DNA from: Streptomyces roseochromogenus subsp. oscitans DS 12.976
GTDB lineage: Bacteria > Actinomycetota > Actinomycetes > Streptomycetales > Streptomycetaceae
Direction of reading: 5' to 3'
Assembly (NCBI RefSeq): GCF_000497445.1
Contig: NZ_CM002285.1
Coordinates: 5,501,940 to 5,565,939 of the forward strand
DNA length: 64,000 nucleotides
Shown here: in pieces, positions 27,801-35,625 of the stretch
How the letters are laid out: each line of letters begins with the position of its first letter
How positions within the stretch are numbered: position 1 is the stretch's first letter
Notes under the pieces: model-generated
Seen by the model: only the letters and a program-made list of their open reading frames with translations
The model's database searches: none
What the model was told of the DNA's origin: nothing
Program-made: the position numbers and the translations under genes

Positions 27801-29843
27801 AATCGCGACACCCCACGGGCCGCCGAGCGCACCCATCAGCCCACGCGCCGCTCCACCCAGACCCGTGCCGATAGCACGGGTCAGGCCCGACACGGGACCA
27901 CTGGCGGACCTGAATGCGGCAGCCATCCGCCCCACCACCGGCACCCGGGTCTCCAGGACGGCGAGGGCCTGGCCGACGCGGCCGATCGACTGGCCGTTCG
28001 CGGCAGCGAGCCGTTCCTGCACGCGCATCTGATCGCCGAGCGAGCGGTAAGCGCCCGCCACCGGACCCGCCACCGTGCGAGCCAGATTCATGAGGACGGG
28101 GGTGGCGCGGCGCGCGAGCAGCATTGCCACGATCGCCGTCTGCACCGGACCCGGCAGCATCGCGAACCCGCGCACCAGCCCGGCAACCACATGCCCGACC
28201 GGGATCAGCGTGGTCGAAACAGCCCCGGCCGCCGAAGAAGCCAGGTTCAGCGCAGTGACGACGATGTCGAGCGCCGTACCACCAGCATCGGCCTCGGCCG
28301 CCATATCCGCGAAGGCGTCGGCGACCGGGGACGCGGCGGAGCCGACGTTGCGCAGGATCTCGATGAGGGCGCGGCCGCCGTTGACGAGGACGTTGATCCC
28401 TGCTGCGGCGGTGTCGAAGGCGACATCTTGCAGCGGCCCGCCCAGCCCGCCGAGCGCATCACCCACCTCGTCCAGACCGGCCGAGACGGCCTTCGACACC
28501 GACGGCCCCGCCAGGGTGTACAAGTCCTGCACATAGTCCAGGGCCGCGGCCATTCCCGGGGTGGCCGCCGCCATCCCGGCGGTCAGTAGCCGGGTGACCT
28601 TCTCCAACCCGGGAGCCGCCGCGGTGTAGAGGGCCTGCCCGGTGTTGGAGGCCTGCGTCTTGAGCTGGGTGACGGCACCCGCCAGGCCCTTGGTCTGAGA
28701 GGCGGCGATCTCCTGGGCCGCGCCGGTGCGCGCGATCGCCGTGTGCATCTGGTCGAACGCCTCGACGCCTTGATGCGCCAACGCGGACGCACCGGCGAGG
28801 GCAGGCTTGCCGACGACGTCAGCGAGGGAGCCGAGGAAGTCCTTCTGGGACATACGGTGCTGGGCCTGCTCGAAGCCCTCGATCACCGTGCGCAGGCCCT
28901 TGAAGTCGCCCTGCGTGTCCCATGCTTCGACGCCGAGCTCGGCCAGGCCCTGCTTCATCCGGGCGGTGGGACGCGACAGGTTCGTCAGCATCCCACGCAG
29001 GGACGTTCCTGCTTTGGAGCCGAGGATGCCGGAGCGAGCCAGCATCGCCACCGCCGCCGAGGTGTCCTCGATCGAGATACCCAACTGGGCGGCGACGGGC
29101 CCGGTGTAGGACATCGCGTAGTAGATGTCCCGCAGGCCACCGGAGGCCGCGTTCGCCGACGCGGCGAGCACATCGGCGGCCCGGCCGGCGTTGTTTGATG
29201 ACAGACCGAACTGGTCCATCACGTCGCCCAGATACCGGGCGGAGTCGGCAGCCGTGAGGTTGTCGGCCGCCGCCAACTGCATCGCCGCGCGGGCGTTCGC
29301 GATGCTCGAGGTGGAGGTCTGGCCCGCCTTGGCCAGCTCAAGCATCGCGTCCGCGGCCTTCGCTGCAGACGTACCGGGGATCTTGAGGTCGGCGCCGAGC
29401 TCGCGAGCCTTCGCCGCGGCCTGCACCATCTCGACGCCGGACGCGCCGGTGACCGCGCCCCACTTGTTGATGGCGCGCTGGTACTCGTTGCCCTCCTTCG
29501 CGATCTCCGCAAGCGAGGCGACGATGCCTCCGCCGACCAGGAGGCTGCGCAGATGATGCGCTTCCTGGCGGGAGCCGAGCAGCCCGTGGCGCAGCTGCCG
29601 CATCGACGCGTGCCCGTCCGCACCCACACGGCGCAAGCCCGCACGAGCACGGTCAGCATCACGGCCAAGACCGCGAAGCCCGGACGAGGAGCCGCGGGCT
29701 CCGGAGCCGATCTGGTGGAGCTGCCAGTTCAGGGCGGCGGTGTCGCGGCCGAGCCCGCGCATCGCGCGGGAGGCCTGCCGGATCTCCGACAGGAGGTGGG
29801 CGAAGTCCGCTCGCGCCTGAACGCTGAGCGTGTAGGACGACAC
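24852..29843 (-). CDS. Tail tape measure protein
   Basis: At 1663 residues this is the longest gene here and sets tail length; at about 1.5 angstrom per residue it implies a tail near 250 nm. Residues 1-110 are coiled coil, 115-480 the TP901-type core (LAEIAKEGNEYQRAINKWGAVTG, LELAKAGQTSTSSIANARAAM, GISIEDTSAAVAMLARSGI). Hydrophobic segments occur near 560-720 (FAMLPGPVQTAIVAMLL, GVAIAAAGVGLSML). Tandem repeats of about 45 residues at 1070-1240 (TPDDKTVTI, APGSKHVDV, VPAGKTITV, VPGSKNVHI) and two ADGG-type GGESYIP modules follow. It is uninterrupted. Confidence 0.92.
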   Translation of the reverse strand: MSSYTLSVQARADFAHLLSEIRQASRAMRGLGRDTAALNWQLHQIGSGARGSSSGLRGLGRDADRARAGLRRVGADGHASMRQLRHGLLGSRQEAHHLRSLLVGGGIVASLAEIAKEGNEYQRAINKWGAVTGASGVEMVQAAAKARELGADLKIPGTSAAKAADAMLELAKAGQTSTSSIANARAAMQLAAADNLTAADSARYLGDVMDQFGLSSNNAGRAADVLAASANAASGGLRDIYYAMSYTGPVAAQLGISIEDTSAAVAMLARSGILGSKAGTSLRGMLTNLSRPTARMKQGLAELGVEAWDTQGDFKGLRTVIEGFEQAQHRMSQKDFLGSLADVVGKPALAGASALAHQGVEAFDQMHTAIARTGAAQEIAASQTKGLAGAVTQLKTQASNTGQALYTAAAPGLEKVTRLLTAGMAAATPGMAAALDYVQDLYTLAGPSVSKAVSAGLDEVGDALGGLGGPLQDVAFDTAAAGINVLVNGGRALIEILRNVGSAASPVADAFADMAAEADAGGTALDIVVTALNLASSAAGAVSTTLIPVGHVVAGLVRGFAMLPGPVQTAIVAMLLARRATPVLMNLARTVAGPVAGAYRSLGDQMRVQERLAAANGQSIGRVGQALAVLETRVPVVGRMAAAFRSASGPVSGLTRAIGTGLGGAARGLMGALGGPWGVAIAAAGVGLSMLADHQQKAAQAAAEHQSRISTLTQALRDSNGAVNDSVRAAAAQSIMDTKVFDGKNRLVDVMSKAGVSVRQLTDAYLGQDGGLNALQKRLNETAEANVEWIANQGGAAKAYNDQGLAAARAADALGAVKGEMSQAVKDAKDLADATGSGGRTAADAVGPFGKFSDAMRRLSDSTADADSRARALHDALNILAGGSVNLSAAEARLNRSVSDAAESLKSGVDQTQGYGKSLLNMDGSLSTVTRNGQKLYDLLQGLSTNSADAALAAYQYAEANGKSVPEALKAAQAQMVTARESAIATAEGYGLTAEQAAKLADAAGLVPEQVSILLQTAGMDEAMAELIAVQQALKATPDDKTVTIATLSNEAREDLEKLGFQIKDLKDRRVQVTAPTDMARTELNALIAKIAQTPGSKHVDVTSATQATIASLEAVKQRIAGVPAGKTITVAAPTAGARAQLEALGFKITEVPGSKNVHIYAPTGTQRAGVDALAQAINNLRSKSVTITTHHVSVLSNIGPSPSGIADALRRQADNLRKHADGGVVDYFAEGGLRGEQHVAQIAPAGGWRVWAEPETGGESYIPLAASKRTRSRRIAEETVRRLGGGPITWYADGGVSNWSYQPLGSSTFTVSDVVSESQRKSRGGKEHFDLRLFEKNLRKSVKAAQGWRGDLAIVAQRAGTDVAKALEEMGEDGVALTRKMAHGSSRYVKDMAAQLAKLAGTARASLGDYIAQLQNAVKDNTAFQNNLVKLASSGFGDLAARLAEQNDADAEALAVQAVKDKKKAKKANTAAKSVSKALDGEQLTDLVQIIGALAKTKGIHDVADATGLDEDRIIEIASRAKQQIKRTGRGDRFLADLVKANAGKAYANGGIWEPGVYSSEGGLIKFAEKETRGESYIPHAPAKRGRATAVLSETADRFGYTLTPRRLVDAHASRAQVVVVHQAPAIGQQTIHVTRAGAGADDIASAVSYQVRRAHRGGVLR

Positions 29844-29910
29844 CTGCCGGTGCCCTTACTCCCCACGCCCCTTCTCGTATCCCCTCCCTCACCACGACCC
29901 AGGACCGCTT

Positions 29911-30246
29911 CTAGGCGCGTGGAACGAGACCGATCCGCACTCCGTACCCGTCCGGCCCGTCGGGCACCTGCTCCTGCTCGTGTGCGATCAGCTCACAGCC
30001 CGGGCAGCGCACCGTCGTGGTGACATATGCGAACCGGTCCCCGCCGGCGGCTTCGTCCCACTCCGCGGCCCGGGTGCCGCACTGATCACAGACCGTTCGC
30101 TGATGGGCCGCGAAGGCGAGAGCCTTCATCCGGTCCAGTTCGCTCCAGCGGCCGTCACCCGCGCCGAGGAACTGAGAGTGCGGGATGCCCCAGCGGTCGC
30201 ACAGCTCCAGCTCGGCGCGAAGCTGCCCGTCCCTGATCAGTCTTTT
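29911..30246 (-). CDS. Frameshifted extension of the tail assembly chaperone (GT-type)
   Basis: This frame has no good start of its own. It is entered by a -1 shift at the slippery heptamer 30243-30249, giving a fusion that continues RLIRDGQLRAELELCDRWGIPHSQFLG. The extension of about 110 residues has two Cys pairs (CDQCGTRAAEW and CPGCELIAHEQ) that look like a zinc ribbon. In siphophages the G and GT forms bind tail tube and tape measure during assembly. Its position immediately before the tape measure gene is the classical one. Confidence 0.8.
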   Translation of the reverse strand, partial: KRLIRDGQLRAELELCDRWGIPHSQFLGAGDGRWSELDRMKALAFAAHQRTVCDQCGTRAAEWDEAAGGDRFAYVTTTVRCPGCELIAHEQEQVPDGPDGYGVRIGLVPRA

Positions 30247-30824
30247 CCCAGCTCCACCGTGGAGGTACGCACGATCTGCTGGGCCTGCCACGCTGCAGCG
30301 AACAGCGCATTGGACTCGGCCACGGGCCACGAGTCGAGCAGGTCCTGCGCGTCCTGCTCGCTCATGCCGTCCACGATGTTGCCCTCGTCGTCGCGCTCGA
30401 TGTGCGCGGCGGCGATCAGCGCCGCAGGGAACGTCTCGGGGTTCCACGCGTCGCCGTCCTCGGCCTGGGCCTCGGTCGGGGGGAACCGCTTGATCAGCCC
30501 GTCCAGGATCGGGCGGGGCAGCGCCTTGAACGTGAGCTCCAGCGAAACGGCGTCGAAGTCAGCCTGAGCATCTTCGACGTCCTCCTCGGCGCGCTGTGTC
30601 TCCTCACTGTGCTCGCGGCCGTTCTCCGCATCGGCCATCTGGCAGCGCGCGAACTCCAGCACGGCCTTGTCCAGGCGCCGCTTCGCCTCCTGGTCGTCGC
30701 AGATCACCAGCGTGTACTCGGGCAGCTGGCGGGCACGCAGCCGAGCCAGCTTGGCCGCCCAGTGGGCGTCACGCGCAACAGCCTTGGCCGGAGGTTCGGA
30801 AACGGGGCGGGTATCGGTGGGCAC
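30237..30824 (-). CDS. Tail assembly chaperone (G-type)
   Basis: Acidic helical protein of 195 residues beginning MPTDTRPVSEPP. Segments QLPEYTLVICDDQEAKRRLDKAVLEFAR and AVSLELTFKALPRPILDGLIKRFPPTEAQ are typical of actinophage tail chaperones, as is the C-terminal DSWPVAESNALFAAAWQAQQIV. It ends at a TGA five bases after a slippery site that yields a longer product. The gene is placed between tail tube and tape measure, as expected. Confidence 0.85.
   Translation of the reverse strand: MPTDTRPVSEPPAKAVARDAHWAAKLARLRARQLPEYTLVICDDQEAKRRLDKAVLEFARCQMADAENGREHSEETQRAEEDVEDAQADFDAVSLELTFKALPRPILDGLIKRFPPTEAQAEDGDAWNPETFPAALIAAAHIERDDEGNIVDGMSEQDAQDLLDSWPVAESNALFAAAWQAQQIVRTSTVELGKD
30243..30249 (-). 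promoter_or_regulatory. -1 ribosomal frameshift slippery site
   Basis: On the minus strand the heptamer is G GGA AAA in the zero frame, the same XXXYYYZ form as the lambda G/GT site (GGGAAAG). It is followed four codons on by the TGA at 30237. Slipping joins the two chaperone frames exactly. Confidence 0.85.
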
Positions 30825-30979
30825 TCACAACTCCAACAGCACGAATAGAAGAGCAGGGAAAGGGGGGAACGAGGAGGGGCCCGGCCAGGGCAGCAGCACG
30901 AGTGCCGGAACAGAGGAAAGGGAGGAACGCTCGTTGCCCGTTAGCACCTGGCCGGGCAGTCAAAGAGGCCGAACCAGGG

Positions 30980-31474
30980 CTACTTGTCGGCCTTCGTCGC
31001 AGCCGGCGGGATTACGGCGTCCTGCGTCGGCTTTTCGGTGATCGAGAAGTTCACCGTGAACTTTGCGGCCTCGTTGTCCGTCGAGAAGTTCGGCGAGCGC
31101 GAGCCGATCCGCACGGGGAAGACATCCATGCTGCGGCTGCCGGGGACATCGCCCTTGCGCAGGAAGACGACCCAACCAGTGGCGTCCTTCGTCAGCAACT
31201 GCTCGATTTCGTCCGACACCCGGTCCTCGTAGAAGCCGAGCGACGAATCGTCGGCCTGGTCTGTGCCGGGGATCTTCGACTCGAACGTCGACCCCAGGTC
31301 CGGGGTTTCGATGGCCTGGTTCTGCAGCGTCCAGCCGTCGATCGCCGCGATCGCGTCAGTCAGATCTGTGCCGGCGGTCAGCTCGGCACGGGTGGGGACG
31401 TGGCCCGCGTCCGCGACGCTCTTGAGCCACAGGACGCGGGTCACACCGCGCCGGGAAAACTTCTTTACCTGCAA
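30980..31474 (-). CDS. Major tail (tube) protein
   Basis: About 164 residues from a TTG at 31472-31474, the first candidate upstream of VKKFSRRGVTRVLW. Conserved tube features follow: TRAELTAGTDLTDAIAAIDGW, ETPDLGSTFESKIPGTDQADDSSLGFYED and MDVFPVRIGSRSPNFSTDNEAAKFTVNFSITEKP. It forms the stacked hexamers of the tail. The start lacks a good ribosome binding site. The native 5' region may have been altered when the neighbouring plus-strand gene was inserted, so expression could be affected. Confidence 0.85.
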   Translation of the reverse strand: MQVKKFSRRGVTRVLWLKSVADAGHVPTRAELTAGTDLTDAIAAIDGWTLQNQAIETPDLGSTFESKIPGTDQADDSSLGFYEDRVSDEIEQLLTKDATGWVVFLRKGDVPGSRSMDVFPVRIGSRSPNFSTDNEAAKFTVNFSITEKPTQDAVIPPAATKADK

Positions 31475-31765
31475 GGTCTGCTGTCCGATTCCGGGACGGC
31501 AGCCACACAACTCGGGAGGCCCCGTCCCTCGACGATGTGTCGGGGAACCGGCCCACACCACAGGGTGGTTGGGCGTCCGCGCGGGCCTCCGCGGTGAGGA
31601 CGCAGATCCCAGCTCAGCCAGTAACAGTGAGCTGCAGGGTCTGCACGTAGATCACCATACTGCCGTCGACGTCGCCGTCCCGGACGCCGAGGGTCGTACA
31701 AAGATCACGGGAGGCGCTGCGGCAAGGGCCCAGCTTCGGCTCGGCGTGTGTAGGAACATCGCGGC

Positions 31766-32722
31766 ATGGATACCTTCGACAGTCTCCAGCCCGTGCGGTC
31801 GCCGCGGTTACGGCCCGGGGATCGGGTACGGATCGTCTCTCCGGCCAGTCCCCCCAGCCGCGAGGGAGTCGCCCGCGGCGTCGAGCTACTGACGTCATGG
31901 GGGCTCCGGGTCGAGTTGGGTGAGCACGTCTTTGACCAATGGGGCTATATGGCTGGTCGGGACGAGGACCGCGTCTCCGACCTGAATTCCGCGTTCGGCG
32001 ACCCGGGGGTGCGCGCCGTGATTGCCACCCGGGGCGGCAAAGGCGCCTACCGCATCGTCGACGACCTCGATACCGACTCGCTGCGCCGCGACCCGAAACC
32101 CGTGGTCGGCTTCAGCGAGATCACCCACCTCCACCTCGCCCTATGGGCCCGATGCCGCCTGGCCTGCCTGCACGGCCCCTTCGCCAACTGGAGCGACGAA
32201 TGGTCCGGACGCGCATCAGCCGACGCCCTCCGCCGCGCGCTGATGACCACCGACCCCGTCATCATCCACCGGGACACCAGCCAGGCCACTGCAGCCGTCA
32301 CCGCGGAAGGCACCGCGACCGGCGTCTTGGTCGGCGGCAACCTCGACGCGATCCGCACCCAGGCCGGAGCCGGCCTGCCGAACCTCAAGGGGGCGATCCT
32401 CTTCCTCGAACACCAAAGAGGCACAGGGCTGGGGGAGGTCGACCGTGCACTGACCCAGCTGACCCGTACCGGGGCCCTGAACGGGCTGTGCGGTGTCGCC
32501 CTTGGCCAGTTCCTCGGCTTCGACCAGGATGCCGGTGATCCGACCCTGGGGGGATGGGGCATTGCCGACGTCCTGCGCGACAGGCTGAGTCGCCTGGGTG
32601 TTCCTGTTCTCGGTGGACTCCCCGCCGGGCATGGCCTGCACCCTCCGACCCTCCCGCTCGGCACTCAGGCCGCGATCGACACTGCCGAAGGAACCCTGAC
32701 GGTTCAGTCGGCCGTCGTCTGA
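31766..32722 (+). CDS. S66 LD-carboxypeptidase / microcin-immunity-like peptidase
   Basis: The 318-residue enzyme has the LdcA/MccF serine peptidase pattern: RLRPGDRVRIVSPASPP, ATRGGKGAYRIVDDLD, the nucleophile Ser in GFSEITHLHLALW, the Glu in AILFLEHQRGTGLGEVDR and the His in GLPAGHGLHPPTLPLG. LdcA trims the terminal D-Ala of murein tetrapeptides; MccF relatives cleave toxic aminoacyl-nucleotide peptides. It is cytoplasmic, without signal peptide. It lies on the opposite strand inside the tail operon, splitting connector genes from the tail tube, so it behaves as an inserted cargo gene. Start ATG with AGGAA upstream. Confidence 0.85.
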   Translation: MDTFDSLQPVRSPRLRPGDRVRIVSPASPPSREGVARGVELLTSWGLRVELGEHVFDQWGYMAGRDEDRVSDLNSAFGDPGVRAVIATRGGKGAYRIVDDLDTDSLRRDPKPVVGFSEITHLHLALWARCRLACLHGPFANWSDEWSGRASADALRRALMTTDPVIIHRDTSQATAAVTAEGTATGVLVGGNLDAIRTQAGAGLPNLKGAILFLEHQRGTGLGEVDRALTQLTRTGALNGLCGVALGQFLGFDQDAGDPTLGGWGIADVLRDRLSRLGVPVLGGLPAGHGLHPPTLPLGTQAAIDTAEGTLTVQSAVV

Positions 32723-32933
32723 CCGCCGAACTGCCTTGCCCGGACTGCAAGGTCATGCAGCACGGTGATTGACCACCCAGTCGATCAGCGCGTGTGGCCG
32801 CCGGGAGCCTATGGGCTCCAGGATCCGCCAGCTTCGATTGGCCCCGCTGGTTCACGCGCTTCGCCGACAGGCTCGACGCCTTGATCAGCACACACCTGCA
32901 GGACCGGTACCAGCTCACCCTCGGCTACGACGA
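32723..32933 (+). other. Possible gene remnant beside the inserted peptidase gene
   Basis: One plus-strand frame reads SFDWPRWFTRFADRLDALI and continues to LTLGYDDQ with a stop at 32938, looking like the last 40 codons of a lost gene. No start or family is visible. It may be debris carried in with the peptidase gene. Confidence 0.3.
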
Positions 32934-33365
32934 TCAGTAGGCCGTCACGGACAGCGTGTACCTCTGCACTGCCGTCACGACGCCAGCGTCCGCATCGGAC
33001 AGATCCACACCGTCGTCGACCAACAGTTCCCGCCCCCACACATCCACGTCCGGAATCTGGATCGCGTGCTGCCACCGGCCGGCGGCTGTCCGTCCCAGGA
33101 GCGCCTGCAGTGCCCGATCCGCGAGCCACTCGGCCTGATCCGTACGAGCAGCCACGATCGTGACCTGGTAGACGAGACGCCCGTCCTCCGACTGGTCCGC
33201 CAACGGCGCTCCACCAACAGGCCCGCCCTGGGGGTAGAGCACCATGTACGGCAGCGGTGCGGGCCGACCCTCCACCAGCGGCAGACGGCCAAGGCCACAC
33301 GGCTTACCCGTCGCCGTGGCCAGCATCATCTGAACTGAGGCGGTCACCCGGGCCCGCTCGATCAC
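32934..33365 (-). CDS. Tail terminator-like / minor tail connector protein
   Basis: The GTG at 33363-33365 overlaps the upstream stop as GTGA and has GGAG five bases before; 143 residues. The sequence VTASVQMMLATATGKP, PLPYMVLYPQGGPVGG, GRLVYQVTIVAARTDQAEWLADRAL and WGRELLVDDGVDLSDADAGVVTAVQRYTLSVTAY matches small tail-terminator proteins of siphophages, which cap the tail tube beneath the head. It is the last connector before the inserted peptidase gene. Confidence 0.7.
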   Translation of the reverse strand: MIERARVTASVQMMLATATGKPCGLGRLPLVEGRPAPLPYMVLYPQGGPVGGAPLADQSEDGRLVYQVTIVAARTDQAEWLADRALQALLGRTAAGRWQHAIQIPDVDVWGRELLVDDGVDLSDADAGVVTAVQRYTLSVTAY

Positions 33366-33601
33366 AGGTCTCCGCCTGCGAAATAGGCTGCCGCCGGGCC
33401 TTCGATACTGAGCACCCCGTACCGGCACAGGCCGAGCGCATCCCACTCCATCACCCTCGGCGTGGTCAGGATCGACAAACTGCGCTCACCGTCCTCATCC
33501 AGCACCTCGGCCACGACGACAGCCCGGGCGAGCAGTCCACGCTCGTGCTCAGCGAGCACACCGGCCAACGCGTCCTCGAGCGCAGTGTTCATGTCGGTCA
33601 C
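33362..33601 (-). CDS. Small phage connector-module protein
   Basis: A 79-residue acidic protein (MNTALEDALAGVLAEHERGLL, VMEWDALGLCRYGVLSIEGPAA). I do not recognise the family, but four-base overlaps with both neighbours tie it to the connector operon, and similar small acidic proteins sit at this place in Streptomyces phages. Confidence 0.6.
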   Translation of the reverse strand: MTDMNTALEDALAGVLAEHERGLLARAVVVAEVLDEDGERSLSILTTPRVMEWDALGLCRYGVLSIEGPAAAYFAGGDL

Positions 33602-33999
33602 AGCTCCTCCGAGACCGCTCGCCCGAGCTCCCGCACCAACAGCGGACCGAAGGCGGCGACCGCGGGTCCCAGATGAGGGAACGGCCGCTGGGCATAGTGA
33701 CGGCCCAGGGAATCAACACCCACGAACCCGAACTCCAACCGGCGGCCCTGCGGCGCACGCGTACCGACCTCGGCAACGATCACCGGCCCGGCCCGGCGTA
33801 CATCGGACTCCCACGACGCCCGATACCGGCCGGTGATCACTCGTGGCCCAGGACGCCCTGACGCATTGTGCTGCACCTGAACCACCAAAGCCTTCGCTCC
33901 GTGCCGCATCGCTGTCTCTGCCGTGGCCACCGCCGCCTTCCCGCTCCGTTCCAAAGCCGCCGCCAACTGGGACGGGTGCTGGAAGCTGCCGCCACTCAC
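33598..33999 (-). CDS. HK97 gp10-like head-tail component
   Basis: The GTG at 33997-33999 overlaps the previous stop; 133 residues. Helical N-terminus (SQLAAALERSGKAAVATAETAMRHGAKALVVQVQ) followed by GPRVITGRYRASWESDV, VGTRAPQGRRLEFGF and HYAQRPFPHLGPAVAAF is the gp10 fold pattern with its conserved RP.P.L.PA end. It normally joins neck and tail. Intact. Confidence 0.75.
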   Translation of the reverse strand: MSGGSFQHPSQLAAALERSGKAAVATAETAMRHGAKALVVQVQHNASGRPGPRVITGRYRASWESDVRRAGPVIVAEVGTRAPQGRRLEFGFVGVDSLGRHYAQRPFPHLGPAVAAFGPLLVRELGRAVSEEL

Positions 34000-34418
34000 T
34001 GCGCGCCTGGCCTCCGGTTGTGCTCCTCCAGCCACACCGTGCGCAGCACAGGAAATGACGACACTTCACCCTGCGCGGTCACCCGGTACGTGCGGCCAAC
34101 GGCCTGGCTATCGCGGGCCTCCATGACCAGCACCGTGTCGTCCTCGCACACCTCCGGGGCATCGAGAGGCAGCAGCAGCCGGTAGCCGGCACGCACTTCC
34201 TCCACCCACGCCCCGTCCTGCCCCGAGCCTGTGCCGCGGATCCGCTCCTGATGTGCGTACAAACCGCCCTTGTCGTCGTAGACGATCAACGGCCGGGCCG
34301 GCACCAGATCACCGGTCTCCGGGTCCAGCATGTCCTCGCCGTTGCCACGCCTGATCTGAACTCGGTCCGACATCAGATGACGCTCTGCGAACCGGGCGAT
34401 CGCCGACTGGTCAAGCAC
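33996..34418 (-). CDS. DUF6093-like head-tail adaptor
   Basis: The GTG at 34416-34418 overlaps the previous gene's stop by eight bases; 140 residues. It begins LDQSAIARFAERHLMSDRVQIRR, has DPETGDLVPARPLIVYDDKGGLY and the conserved C-terminal EDDTVLVMEARDSQAVGRTYRVTAQ. This agrees with DUF6093, the actinophage head-closure or adaptor protein. Its presence shows the cluster keeps neck genes although head genes are absent. Confidence 0.7.
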   Translation of the reverse strand: MLDQSAIARFAERHLMSDRVQIRRGNGEDMLDPETGDLVPARPLIVYDDKGGLYAHQERIRGTGSGQDGAWVEEVRAGYRLLLPLDAPEVCEDDTVLVMEARDSQAVGRTYRVTAQGEVSSFPVLRTVWLEEHNRRPGAQ

Positions 34419-34782
34419 TCGCAGCCCACTCCCTCAGCTGCGCGAGCATGCCGCGGGTCAGCTCCCCTGGCTGGCCGTCGAGGTCGTCTCGATCCAGCAC
34501 GGCCTCGTCGAGTCTCCGCCAGTCGACGGCATCCAGGAACCCGATCACCACCTGCCGAACGTCGGAAGGCTCCACCACGACTTCGGCCAACCCGTCGAAC
34601 TCCAGGCCACGCCAACCCTGCTGCACGTACAGCGTGACCTCGGGGCCCTCGTCGACGGTCTGCGTGATCCGGTAGGCCTCGACAGACGAGGCGACATCAT
34701 GACCATCAATCTCGATGACCGCCCCATCGTTCGGAGCTGCCGTAATACGCACACGCCGGTGCTCGCCATGGGTGCTGCTCAT
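34411..34782 (-). CDS. Phage-associated hypothetical protein
   Basis: The ATG at 34780-34782 (MSSTHGEHRRVRITAAPNDG) gives 123 residues, with TAGTGT seven bases upstream and no ribosome binding site, so a leaderless start is possible. Beta-rich first half (GAVIEIDGHDVASSVEAYRIT, EVTLYVQQGWRGLEFDGLAEVVV) and an acidic helical end. Unrecognised; it precedes the adaptor gene with overlap and belongs to the tail operon. Confidence 0.6.
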   Translation of the reverse strand: MSSTHGEHRRVRITAAPNDGAVIEIDGHDVASSVEAYRITQTVDEGPEVTLYVQQGWRGLEFDGLAEVVVEPSDVRQVVIGFLDAVDWRRLDEAVLDRDDLDGQPGELTRGMLAQLREWAASA

Positions 34783-34792
34783 AGCCACGACA

Positions 34793-34987
34793 CTAGGTGC
34801 GCGAAGACGAGACCTCAGTCTCCCGGCGGATCCCTTCACGCGACTCCGGCGACAGCTTGCAGTCGTTGGATGGGACGCCGGTGTACAGCTCGCTGTTGGC
34901 ATGACGAACTCTGGCCTCCTCAGCGGTCAAAGGCCGCATAGGACGCTCGACGAGCTCGTTCCACCCCTGGCAGTCGGTCCAGGCCAT
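34793..34987 (-). CDS. Small hypothetical protein at the head-proximal end of the tail cluster
   Basis: A 64-residue charged protein (RPLTAEEARVRHANSELYTGVPSNDCKL). No family recognised and only a weak ribosome binding site. It ends 11 bases before the next gene on the same strand. This is the last gene that could belong to the tail cluster; beyond it lies an unrelated toxin locus rather than portal or capsid genes. Confidence 0.45.
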   Translation of the reverse strand: MAWTDCQGWNELVERPMRPLTAEEARVRHANSELYTGVPSNDCKLSPESREGIRRETEVSSSRT

Positions 34988-35013
34988 GGCGAGTCAGCCT
35001 ATCCCATCAGGCG

Positions 35014-35619
35014 TCACAGCTCTGGCCCATTGCCCGGGAGCATTTCGCCGACCAGGATGAGGGGCGGCATTTCCATTCGCTTCGCAGCCGCCAGTTGCGG
35101 GTGCCTTATAGAAATGTCAGGACGTACAGCAAGCGTATCGGGCCAGCTGTCCAAGTGATTGGCGCCATGCATGATGACGTCATCCCAATCGACATCCTCT
35201 GTTACGCCTTGCCGGTCCAGTACAAAGCCGATGCACCGTGTGAGATCCGCGCAAATCTGTCTCGAGATTGCACGAATGGCATGTTCCTGCTCTTCAAGTG
35301 AGAGTCCGTCGAGGCCGAATTCGAAAACCGTCACGCCGCCGTTCAGGCGACGAATACGTGTGAAAATGTCCGTGTCACCGCTCAGCCACAGTTGAAAGTT
35401 GACCTCTCCGGCATTCGTCAGAGCTGCGTTCGACATGAGCTGATCACGCGAAACTGGCACCTGCTCGCCCCAGGATTCGGGCCCGCTGGTGATCTGCGTA
35501 ATCCGGCCCGTGGTGGGATTGTTGAGCCTCAGGCCTTGCGCATCGAGATCCTGTACGACTCGCTCGGCATCTGCCGGGACCCAGCCTGAGCGGTACCAAT
35601 GGAAGAATCCGTCACTCAC
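35014..35619 (-). CDS. Candidate immunity protein for the PrsW-toxin
   Basis: An acidic 201-residue soluble protein with lower GC than surrounding genes, six bases after the toxin stop. GTG start at 35619. A mixed alpha/beta pattern is seen (FFHWYRSGWVPADAERVVQDLDAQGL, EVNFQLWLSGDTDIFTRIR, LEEQEHAIRAISRQICADL). No family recognised. Immediate position, acidity and base composition suggest that it neutralises the toxin tip encoded just upstream; this is context-based. Confidence 0.5.
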   Translation of the reverse strand: MSDGFFHWYRSGWVPADAERVVQDLDAQGLRLNNPTTGRITQITSGPESWGEQVPVSRDQLMSNAALTNAGEVNFQLWLSGDTDIFTRIRRLNGGVTVFEFGLDGLSLEEQEHAIRAISRQICADLTRCIGFVLDRQGVTEDVDWDDVIMHGANHLDSWPDTLAVRPDISIRHPQLAAAKRMEMPPLILVGEMLPGNGPEL

Positions 35620-35625
35620 TGCAAC

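Noticed and set aside
27435..28589. 384-codon plus-strand ORF within the tape measure gene
   Set aside because: Shadow of the tape measure coding strand, Arg/His-rich, no ribosome binding site.
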